DNA from: an uncultured Christensenella sp.
GTDB lineage: Bacteria; Bacillota; Clostridia; Christensenellales; UBA1750
Length of the DNA stretch: 28,912 nucleotides
Direction of reading: 5' to 3'
Assembly (NCBI GenBank): GCA_905193155.1
Contig: CAJJNQ010000032.1
Location: 1 to 28,912, forward strand
Below the pieces are notes generated by a model. The model worked only from the letters and a program-made list of their open reading frames with translations, had not been told where the DNA came from and did not search any database. The translations under genes and the position numbers were made by a program. This document shows, piece by piece, positions 23,388-28,912 of this stretch (positions are counted from its first letter, which is position 1; each line of letters begins with the position of its first letter).

Positions 23388-24074
23388 ATGCAGTCTGAAA
23401 ACCTCCCCAAGGCGCGCATCCTCGTGCTGGTGGGTAATTATGGCAGCGGCAAGACCGAGATTTCATTGAACCTTGCCCTGAAGCTCGCCCGCCGCGGCGA
23501 AAAGGTGACGCTGGTGGATCTGGATATTGTCAATCCTTACTTCCGTTCTTCGGAGCGGACCGAGCTGCTGGAAAAGGAGGGCGTGAAGGTTTACGCTCCG
23601 TCCTTTGCCATGTCTACCGTCGATGTGCCCAGCCTGCCTGCTGATATTCAGGCGGTCTTTGCCGATAAAAGCCGCCGGGTGATCTTCGACGTCGGCGGCG
23701 ATGATACCGGCGCGGCGGCGCTGGGACAGTATAAGCCTTATTTCGATCAGGATGACGTAGAGGTGCTGTTTGTGGTCAACGCCTTCCGCCCGCTTTCCGG
23801 CGATGCGGATTCCGTCTGCGACCTGATGCTGCGCGTGGCTGGGCGCTCCCGCCTGTCCCCGACGGCGGTGATCAACAACGCCAACGTCGCTTGGGAGACC
23901 GAAGAGAGTGATCTTGTGCGCGGCGAAGAGCTGCTGCACGAGGTGAGCACCCGCATGAATCTGCCCATCGGTTATCTCTGCGCCAAGCAGGATATATTGG
24001 ATAAACTTCCCGATCATCTTTCCGGCGAACGCATCGCCATCGATATACTGATGCGCCCGGAATGGATGGAATAG
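23388..24074 (+). CDS. P-loop ATPase, SIMIBI/ParA-MinD-like
   Basis: A 228-residue cytoplasmic NTPase. Walker A is GNYGSGKTE (16-24), a switch-like region LVDLDIVNPYFRSSE begins near residue 42, and the Walker B-like VIFDVGGDD is near 97-105. The overall pattern resembles ParA/MinD/CobQ-type nucleotide-binding proteins, but the deviant second lysine of ParA/MinD is not present. The start follows GGAGAAA. It is the last gene of the cda transcript, directly behind the membrane-anchored protein. Such genes occur in Clostridia without a known function. The pairing suggests that the membrane protein and the ATPase work together. Confidence 0.82.
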   Translation: MQSENLPKARILVLVGNYGSGKTEISLNLALKLARRGEKVTLVDLDIVNPYFRSSERTELLEKEGVKVYAPSFAMSTVDVPSLPADIQAVFADKSRRVIFDVGGDDTGAAALGQYKPYFDQDDVEVLFVVNAFRPLSGDADSVCDLMLRVAGRSRLSPTAVINNANVAWETEESDLVRGEELLHEVSTRMNLPIGYLCAKQDILDKLPDHLSGERIAIDILMRPEWME

Positions 24075-24144
24075 CATCTCTTGGGGAAGAGGGGAGAATG
24101 CCGTGGTTCTGCTGAACCGCCGTGTGATCCAGCTCAATGTCGTC

Positions 24145-24185
24145 CTCTGTACAACCCGTGCCTGACGGATGGCCGTTGTACAGAG
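24145..24185 (+). promoter_or_regulatory. Hairpin in the leader of the MFS gene
   Basis: CTCTGTACAAC (24145-24155) pairs perfectly with GTTGTACAGAG (24175-24185), enclosing a small inner hairpin (CCGT/ACGG). A seven-T run lies about 50 bases on, shortly before the ribosome-binding site of the exporter. It could end the cda transcript or act as a leader attenuator. No confident promoter was found in 24075-24255. Confidence 0.5.
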
Positions 24186-24255
24186 TCTAGAACTTTTCAA
24201 TCATCCGTCTTGCATGGGGAACTTCCGCATCTTTTTTTAAGAGGAGTGCTTCTTC

Positions 24256-25575
24256 ATGCAGAAACAACAAGCGAATTTCAAAACCTTTATCGTTTTCTGG
24301 CTGTCGCAGACTGTCTCGCAGCTGGGCAGCGCAATGACCGGCTATGCGTTGGTGCTCTGGGTTTATGGGCAGACGAACAGTGCGCTTTCCGTATCGCTGC
24401 TGACCCTTTGCTCTTATGCGCCCTATGTGCTGGTGAGTGTGTTTGCAGGCGGGTTTGCAGATTGTCACCGCAAAAAGAGCATCATGCTCTGCGCAGATAC
24501 CGTTGCGTTCCTGTGTACGCTTTTGATTGCGGCGCTTTTGCTGCTGAACCGGCTCAGTGTACCGTGGATCTATCTGGTTAACGCGATCACGGGTTTCATG
24601 AACGCCTTTCAGTCTCCGGCTTCAGCCGTCGCCAATGGAAGGCTGGTCCCTCAGGACAAGCTGACGAAGATGAGTGGGCTTCAGTCCATCTCCGGTTCTG
24701 CTGTATCTTTGGCTTCACCCATGCTGGCTGCGTTCCTGATGAGTACGTTTGGCATTGCGTCGGTGTTGCTGGCGGATGTGGGAACTTTCCTTTTTGCGGC
24801 GGGCGTGTTGCTTTTCTTCATCCGCATTCCCGGAGACGATGCGGTGAACCGGGTGCAAAAGCGCGGGTTTGAAACCCCTTTTGCAGGGCTTCGGGAAGGG
24901 CTTGCGTTCTTAAAGCAGGATGCGGCGGTTCGGACGATGATCCTCGTCTTTGCGGCTCTGAATTTCTTTTCCCGCATTTCCTACGAAAACATACTCTCAC
25001 CGATGATTCTTTCCCGCAGCGGCAGCCGGCAGGTGCTGGAGCTGGTGTCGGGCATATTGGGCTTTGGCGGTGTGATCGGCGGCATTCTGGCGGCGCGTCT
25101 GGCGCAACCGAAGAATCTTCCGCGCAGAATCTTTCTGCCCGGAATCTTGAGCTTTCTCTTCGGTGATTTGCTCATGGGTGCGGGGCGCACGCCGCTTGTC
25201 TGGGCGCTGGCCGCAGTGGGCGGCAGCCTGCCCATACCGGTGCTGGATTCCGGCGGGCAGTATTTGCTCTATACCCATGTGCCCAAGGAGGTGCAGGGGC
25301 GCATCTTTGCCGTGCGCAATGCACTGCAATTCGCCGCAATCCCGGCGGGGATTTTTCTGGGCGGTGTGCTGGCCGATCGAGCCTTTGAACCGTTCATGAC
25401 CGGGACATCGCTTGCGGCGCAGGCGTTTGCGCAGTTGGTTGGACAGGGTGCGGGCAGCGGCATGGCCGTGATGTTCCTGACGACGGGAACCTGCGGCTTG
25501 CTCTGCTGCACGGCGGGCTACATCGCCCTTTCTTGCGTGCTGAAAAAGCAGAACGGGATGAAAAAAGAAAACTGA
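24256..25575 (+). CDS. MFS transporter, drug-efflux type
   Basis: A 439-residue major facilitator with about 12 hydrophobic helices, starting QANFKTFIVFWLSQTVSQLGSA. The loop between helices 2 and 3 reads GGFADCHRKKS, the MFS motif A (G-x-x-x-D-R/x-x-x-R/K). The opening sequence and the long final helices place it near the MefA/EntS-type exporters of macrolides or siderophores; the substrate is unknown. The start follows GAGGAG by nine bases. A hairpin follows the gene. The transporter separates the cda operon from the oxidoreductase operon and seems to be its own unit. Confidence 0.9.
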   Translation: MQKQQANFKTFIVFWLSQTVSQLGSAMTGYALVLWVYGQTNSALSVSLLTLCSYAPYVLVSVFAGGFADCHRKKSIMLCADTVAFLCTLLIAALLLLNRLSVPWIYLVNAITGFMNAFQSPASAVANGRLVPQDKLTKMSGLQSISGSAVSLASPMLAAFLMSTFGIASVLLADVGTFLFAAGVLLFFIRIPGDDAVNRVQKRGFETPFAGLREGLAFLKQDAAVRTMILVFAALNFFSRISYENILSPMILSRSGSRQVLELVSGILGFGGVIGGILAARLAQPKNLPRRIFLPGILSFLFGDLLMGAGRTPLVWALAAVGGSLPIPVLDSGGQYLLYTHVPKEVQGRIFAVRNALQFAAIPAGIFLGGVLADRAFEPFMTGTSLAAQAFAQLVGQGAGSGMAVMFLTTGTCGLLCCTAGYIALSCVLKKQNGMKKEN

Positions 25576-25584
25576 ATAACGGAA

Positions 25585-25621
25585 AAGTGGGTCTGCGCAG
25601 CTTGCTGCCGCAGGCCCATTT
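25585..25621 (+). terminator. Terminator-like hairpin after the MFS gene
   Basis: AAGTGGGTCTGCG (25585-25597) pairs with CGCAGGCCCATTT (25609-25621) with two G-T wobbles. The U-tract is short, so it is a moderate terminator. Confidence 0.75.
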
Positions 25622-25669
25622 CCATATAAAATATAAAAGAATCTTAATACGGTTTGATAGGGGAATGCG

Positions 25670-25698
25670 TTGACAGGAGACCTGCGTGCGTGTAAACT
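25670..25698 (+). promoter_or_regulatory. Promoter of the oxidoreductase operon
   Basis: TTGACA (25670-25675), a 17-base spacer and TAAACT (25693-25698), the same boxes as the copA promoter. The leader before the ferredoxin gene is about 75 bases. Confidence 0.87.
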
Positions 25699-25781
25699 AA
25701 TTGGAAACACCGAAAAAAGGCGTGTTTTGTATTCTAGCAGGGTCTGCTGGGATTGCAGACGGAAGGAAGGGTAGAAAAGAG

Positions 25782-25988
25782 ATGGCAAGCGTTACCTTTA
25801 ACGAAGAAAAGTGTAAGGGCTGCGGGCTGTGCGTGACCTTTTGCCCCCGGCACATCTTGCAGATGGCGCCGGTTCGTATCAACGCCAAGGGCTATCATCC
25901 CGCGGAGTGCATTGATCAGAGTAAGTGCATCGGCTGCGCAAGCTGCGCGCGCATGTGTCCTGACGTAATTATTACGGTAGAAAAGTAA
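25782..25988 (+). CDS. 4Fe-4S ferredoxin-type delta subunit of 2-oxoacid oxidoreductase
   Basis: A 68-residue dicluster ferredoxin. Two full C-x2-C-x2-C-x3-C-P motifs (CKGCGLCVTFCP and CIGCASCARMCP) each bind a 4Fe-4S cluster. As first gene of the operon it is the electron-transfer (delta, KorD/VorD-type) subunit, passing electrons from the thiamine-diphosphate site to soluble ferredoxin. The start at 25782 is chosen after GGAAGGAAGG; the in-frame ATG at 25701 would add 27 residues upstream of the ribosome-binding site. The alpha subunit follows 13 bases on. Confidence 0.93.
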   Translation: MASVTFNEEKCKGCGLCVTFCPRHILQMAPVRINAKGYHPAECIDQSKCIGCASCARMCPDVIITVEK

Positions 25989-26001
25989 GGAGGTTTCCAT
26001 C

Positions 26002-27066
26002 ATGGCAAAGGTACTGATGAAGGGCAACGAAGCCATTGCGGAAGCCGCCATCCTGGCTGGCTGCCGTTTCTTCTTTGGCTACCCCATCACTCCCCAGAAT
26101 CAGATTCCCGAATATATGTCCAAGCGGATGCCCAAGGTGGGCGGCTGCTTTTTGCAGGCCGAGAGCGAAGTTTCGGCCATTAACATGGTCTATGGTGCGG
26201 CTGGCGCAGGCGCGCGCGTGATGACCTCGTCTTCTTCTCCCGGAATCAGCTTGAAGCAGGAAGGCATTTCCTACGCCGTCGGCGCGGAACTGCCGCTCGT
26301 TGTGGTCAACATGGTTCGCGGCGGCCCCGGCCTTGGTTCCATTCAGCCTGCGCAGAGCGACTACTTCCAGTCCACCCGCGGCGGCGGACACGGTGACTAC
26401 CGTCTGATCTGTTTTGCTCCCGCCAATGTCCAGGAAGCGGTTGATCTGATGGGCGTCGCGTTTGACTTGGCGGATCAGTACCGCAATCCCGTGATGCTGC
26501 TGGGCGACGGCATGCTCGGCCAGATCATGGAGCCGGTGCAGATGCCCGAACCCCGCAAGGAAGCGCTGCCTGTCAAGCCCTGGGCGGCTGGTCAGCCGAA
26601 TCGCACCGAGCGCGCGATTATCAACTCGCTCTACATCGATCCCGCTGCCTGCGAGCAGCACAACAACGACCTCAACGCCAAGTATAAGGTCATTGAGGAA
26701 AAGGAAGTCCGCTGGCAGAACATCGATACCGAGGATGCGGACGTCATCGTTGTGGCCTACGGCACCATGGCTCGTGTGTGTATGCGTGCAGCGAAGGAAG
26801 CCAAGGAAAAGCTCGGCCTGAAGGTCGGTATCGTCCGCCCCATCACGGTCTGGCCCTACCCCTACAAGGCGGTCTTTGACGCGGCGAATCAGCCCTCTGT
26901 CAAGGAAGTCGTCTCAATTGAAATGTCCTGCGGCCAGATGGTGGACGACGTCAAGATCGCTGTCAACGGCGTCAAGCCCGTCTCGTTTTATGGCCGTACC
27001 GGCGGCGTTGTGCCCACGGTCAAGGATATTCTGAACTATCTTTCCGGTATCAAGGAGGGCAAGTAA
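26002..27066 (+). CDS. vorB: 2-oxoacid:ferredoxin oxidoreductase alpha subunit (VorB/KorA type)
   Basis: A 354-residue subunit of a ferredoxin oxidoreductase that oxidatively decarboxylates a 2-oxoacid to an acyl-CoA. The sequence is closest in pattern to the subunit named 3-methyl-2-oxobutanoate (2-ketoisovalerate) dehydrogenase VorB, but 2-oxoglutarate (KorA) is not excluded. The N-terminal pyrimidine-binding domain contains GYPITPQNQIPEYM and QAESEVSAINMVYGA, then SSSPGISLKQEG. A C-terminal domain (from about 245) contains GTMARVCMRAAKEAKEKLG and VRPITVWPYP. The start follows AAGGAGG. The beta gene begins one base after its stop. Confidence 0.94.
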   Translation: MAKVLMKGNEAIAEAAILAGCRFFFGYPITPQNQIPEYMSKRMPKVGGCFLQAESEVSAINMVYGAAGAGARVMTSSSSPGISLKQEGISYAVGAELPLVVVNMVRGGPGLGSIQPAQSDYFQSTRGGGHGDYRLICFAPANVQEAVDLMGVAFDLADQYRNPVMLLGDGMLGQIMEPVQMPEPRKEALPVKPWAAGQPNRTERAIINSLYIDPAACEQHNNDLNAKYKVIEEKEVRWQNIDTEDADVIVVAYGTMARVCMRAAKEAKEKLGLKVGIVRPITVWPYPYKAVFDAANQPSVKEVVSIEMSCGQMVDDVKIAVNGVKPVSFYGRTGGVVPTVKDILNYLSGIKEGK

Positions 27067-27067
27067 A

Positions 27068-27802
27068 ATGGCAGTGGTGTTCAAAAAGACCTCCATGCTC
27101 ACCGATACTCCCTTCCATTACTGCCCCGGCTGCACCCACGGCATCATTCACCGCCTTGTTGCGGAAGTGCTTGAGGAGCTGGGCGTGGGGGAGACGGCCA
27201 TCGGTATCGCACCGGTTGGATGCGCGGTCTTTGCCTACAATTATTTTAACTGTGATATGATGGAAGCGGCTCACGGCCGTGCGCCAGCCTGCGCTACCGG
27301 TGCCAAGCGCGTCCATCCCGATAAGGTAGTCTTTACCTATCAGGGAGATGGTGACTTAGCCTCCATCGGCGCGGCGGAGATTGTCCATGCGGCGGCCCGC
27401 GGTGAGAAGATCACTACGATTTTCGTCAACAATGCGATCTACGGTATGACCGGCGGCCAGATGGCTCCAACCTCTCTACCCGGACAGATCACCACCACCT
27501 CGCCCTATGGTCGTGACACCGCACATTGCGGCTTCCCGGTTAAGATGAGCGAGATGCTCTCTCAACTCAACGGTCCTGCTTACATCGAGCGTGTTTCTGT
27601 CCATGACGTTCCCCACGTCATCGCCGCCAAGAAGGCCATCAAAAAGGCTTTTGAGGCGCAGATCGAGGGTAAGGGCTTCAGCATGGTCGAGGTGCTCTCC
27701 ACTTGCCCCACCAACTGGGGTTTGACCCCGCAGGAAGCGCTGAAGTGGCTGGAGGAGAACATGATTCCCCAGTTCCCGCTCGGCGTGTACAAGGAGGTGT
27801 AA
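27068..27802 (+). CDS. 2-oxoacid:ferredoxin oxidoreductase beta subunit, thiamine-diphosphate binding
   Basis: A 244-residue catalytic subunit. CPGCTHG (residues 19-25) is the conserved N-terminal motif. The thiamine-diphosphate/Mg2+ site runs from GDGDLASIGAAE to FVNNAIYGMTGGQ. It forms the active site together with the alpha subunit. The start follows AAGGAGG within the end of the alpha gene. Strict spacing (one base before, three bases after) shows a single polycistronic unit with stoichiometric expression. Confidence 0.94.
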   Translation: MAVVFKKTSMLTDTPFHYCPGCTHGIIHRLVAEVLEELGVGETAIGIAPVGCAVFAYNYFNCDMMEAAHGRAPACATGAKRVHPDKVVFTYQGDGDLASIGAAEIVHAAARGEKITTIFVNNAIYGMTGGQMAPTSLPGQITTTSPYGRDTAHCGFPVKMSEMLSQLNGPAYIERVSVHDVPHVIAAKKAIKKAFEAQIEGKGFSMVEVLSTCPTNWGLTPQEALKWLEENMIPQFPLGVYKEV

Positions 27803-27805
27803 GCG

Positions 27806-28354
27806 ATGGAAGAAATGCTCATCATTGCAGGCTTCGGCGGCCAGGGTGTTCAGCTGATCGGCAAAATGCTGGTTGAGGCCGGCATGGAAGAGGGCAAGGA
27901 AGTTTCCTTCCTGCCGTCCTACGGCGCGGAGATGCGCGGCGGCACCTCGAACTGCAACGTTATCATTTCGGACGAACCGGTCTGCTCGCCCATCGTCAAT
28001 GAAGCAACCTGCGTCATGGCGCTCAACCGTCCTTCACTGGATAAGTTTGAAAGCGCGGTGCTGCCCGGCAAGACCTTGCTGATCAACTCTTCTCTGGTCG
28101 ATCGCAAGGCGGAGCGCACCAATATCGAGGCCATTTATGTCCCCGCCAACGATATTGCCAACGAACTGGGCAATAACAAGGTGGCCAACATGGTTATGCT
28201 CGGTGCATATATCGAAGTGGCGCACGCCGTCACTGTCGATACCGTCATGAACAACCTCAAGGCGATGTTCGGCGAGCGCAAGGCGCATCTGCTGCCCATC
28301 AACCGCGAGGCGATCGAGCGCGGCATGGCCTGCGTCCGTGACCACAGAGCGTAA
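27806..28354 (+). CDS. 2-oxoacid:ferredoxin oxidoreductase gamma subunit
   Basis: A 182-residue gamma subunit with the family opening GFGGQGVQLIGKML (residues 8-21), then PSYGAEMRGGTSNCNV and an ALNRPSLDKFE segment. It completes a delta-alpha-beta-gamma set, the usual order for clostridial Vor/Kor operons. The start is three bases past the beta stop, preceded by AAGGAGG. A GC-rich hairpin follows. Confidence 0.94.
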   Translation: MEEMLIIAGFGGQGVQLIGKMLVEAGMEEGKEVSFLPSYGAEMRGGTSNCNVIISDEPVCSPIVNEATCVMALNRPSLDKFESAVLPGKTLLINSSLVDRKAERTNIEAIYVPANDIANELGNNKVANMVMLGAYIEVAHAVTVDTVMNNLKAMFGERKAHLLPINREAIERGMACVRDHRA

Positions 28355-28376
28355 AAACGCTGAAAACACCTTTTGC

Positions 28377-28412
28377 AAAGCCTTCCGGCCTTCGGGCCGG
28401 AGGGCTTTATTG
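28377..28412 (+). terminator. Terminator of the oxidoreductase operon
   Basis: AAAGCCTTCCGGCC (28377-28390) and GGCCGGAGGGCTTT (28395-28408) pair around a TTCG tetraloop with one mismatch. The stem is strong, but the following U-tract is short. Confidence 0.87.
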
Positions 28413-28424
28413 CGTCTTGTCCGG

Positions 28425-28454
28425 TTGCGGGATAAAGGGCTCATGTGATAAAAT
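28425..28454 (+). promoter_or_regulatory. Possible promoter of the histidine kinase gene
   Basis: TTGCGG (28425-28430), an 18-base spacer and TAAAAT (28449-28454), 27 bases before the start codon. The -35 is weak, but position and -10 fit. Confidence 0.45.
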
Positions 28455-28480
28455 AAGGACTGGAATGGAGGCGACCATGG

Positions 28481-28912
28481 ATGAAGTTTAAGCGAAAAAA
28501 GATCAATATCGGCAAGGTTTCCACCATGTCGATCGTCATCAATTCCATTGAAGTGGTGCTGCTGATCGGCTTGCTCATTGTCGATACCTTTGATTTGAAC
28601 GAGAACCTGATGAACGTGCTGCGTCCCTTCGCAACGGTAGCACTGGTGATGCTCATCTTTGAAGGGCTGACCTCTGTGCGCGACGGCTTTATCTGGAAAA
28701 AGGCTAACGAACAGACCGAGATGCTGACGGAAGCCTTTGAACAGCTGGATGATCTCAACGTGCAGCTGCGCAAACAGCGCCATGATTTCATCAACCACTT
28801 GCAGGTCGTCTATTCGCTGATCGATATGCAGGAAAATGAAGAAGCCATCCGCTATATCGAGACGGTCTACGGACAGATGCACCGCCTTTCCGTTGGTATG
28901 AAAACCGCCAAG
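28481..28912 (+). CDS. Sensor histidine kinase, Spo0B/DcuS-like (5' part, runs off the window)
   Basis: The first 144 codons of a longer gene. Two hydrophobic segments (about 17-34 and 48-62) frame a short outside loop. A coiled-coil-like linker (KKANEQTEMLTEAFEQLDDL) leads to the phospho-acceptor box LRKQRHDFINHLQVVYSLI with H101. This box is the SPOB_a/GHKL type seen in CitA/DcuS/AgrC-like kinases, not the classic HisKA. The GHKL ATPase domain should follow beyond base 28912. The start at 28481 follows TGGAGG; ATG 28477 opens a frame that stops at once. The signal is unknown; a response regulator gene may follow. Confidence 0.88.
   Translation, partial: MKFKRKKINIGKVSTMSIVINSIEVVLLIGLLIVDTFDLNENLMNVLRPFATVALVMLIFEGLTSVRDGFIWKKANEQTEMLTEAFEQLDDLNVQLRKQRHDFINHLQVVYSLIDMQENEEAIRYIETVYGQMHRLSVGMKTAK

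Noticed and set aside
24081..24581. 166-codon plus-strand frame before the MFS gene
   Set aside because: Most of it overlaps the MFS gene out of frame and it has no recognisable motif.
1..28912. CRISPR array, insertion sequence, prophage or integrase
   Set aside because: No regular repeats, transposase, integrase or phage structural genes were seen on either strand.

Overview
The window looks like chromosome from an anaerobic, Gram-positive (monoderm) member of Bacillota class Clostridia with fairly high GC. Four things support this. There is a ferredoxin-linked 2-oxoacid oxidoreductase operon. There is a CdaA/CdaR c-di-AMP module and murG, but no outer-membrane genes. Strong Shine-Dalgarno sites sit before ATG, TTG and GTG starts. 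Nearly all promoters found are of the housekeeping type with exactly 17 bp between -35 and -10. I cannot fix the family or genus from sequence alone; gut Clostridia (for example Christensenellales or Oscillospirales relatives) are a guess.

Layout. 1-263: a tRNA cluster (Gly-GCC partial, Gly-UCC, Lys-CUU) and its terminator. 284-3930, plus strand: a GNAT acetyltransferase, an unknown protein behind a near-perfect promoter, a TetM/EF-G-like GTPase, and a small inorganic-pyrophosphatase-like protein overlapping it by 4 nt. 3936-7318, minus strand: an MBL-fold hydrolase that lacks a normal start codon, and a GH31 alpha-xylosidase of the YicI type. 7330-10255, plus strand: a copper module made of a CsoR-type operator, a CopA ATPase with a CopZ-like domain fused at its C terminus, and csoR. 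10280-11379: an unknown protein and a decayed acetyltransferase. 11383-14940, minus strand: an iron-sulfur-type flavoprotein behind two tandem esterases, then murG. 14981-17904, plus strand: a Nudix ADP-ribose pyrophosphatase, a GH2-like protein without a recognisable catalytic barrel, and a GNAT. 17913-19148: an A/T-rich patch of decayed genes (frameshifted HExxH metallopeptidase and an overlapping pair of small broken ORFs). 19183-20431, minus strand: a nucleoside hydrolase and a DUF3006-like protein. 20483-24074, plus strand: cdaA, cdaR, a membrane-anchored protein with a disordered tail, and a P-loop ATPase. 24256-25575: an MFS exporter. 25670-28412: a VorDBAC-type ferredoxin oxidoreductase operon. 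28481-end: the start of a sensor histidine kinase.

Functionally most of this is core metabolism and envelope housekeeping. The clearest regulated unit is the copper operon: CsoR should bind the palindrome between the copA promoter and start codon, and release it when Cu(I) is bound. The c-di-AMP unit has cdaA and cdaR in their usual coupled order, but glmM does not follow; a membrane protein and a SIMIBI-like ATPase do. No CRISPR array, insertion sequence, prophage or rRNA was found. I see no complete and clearly novel defence system. The least-explained items are the GTPase/pyrophosphatase-like overlap pair, the cda operon extension, the barrel-less GH2 protein, and the decayed overlapping gene pair near 18.8-19.1 kb.
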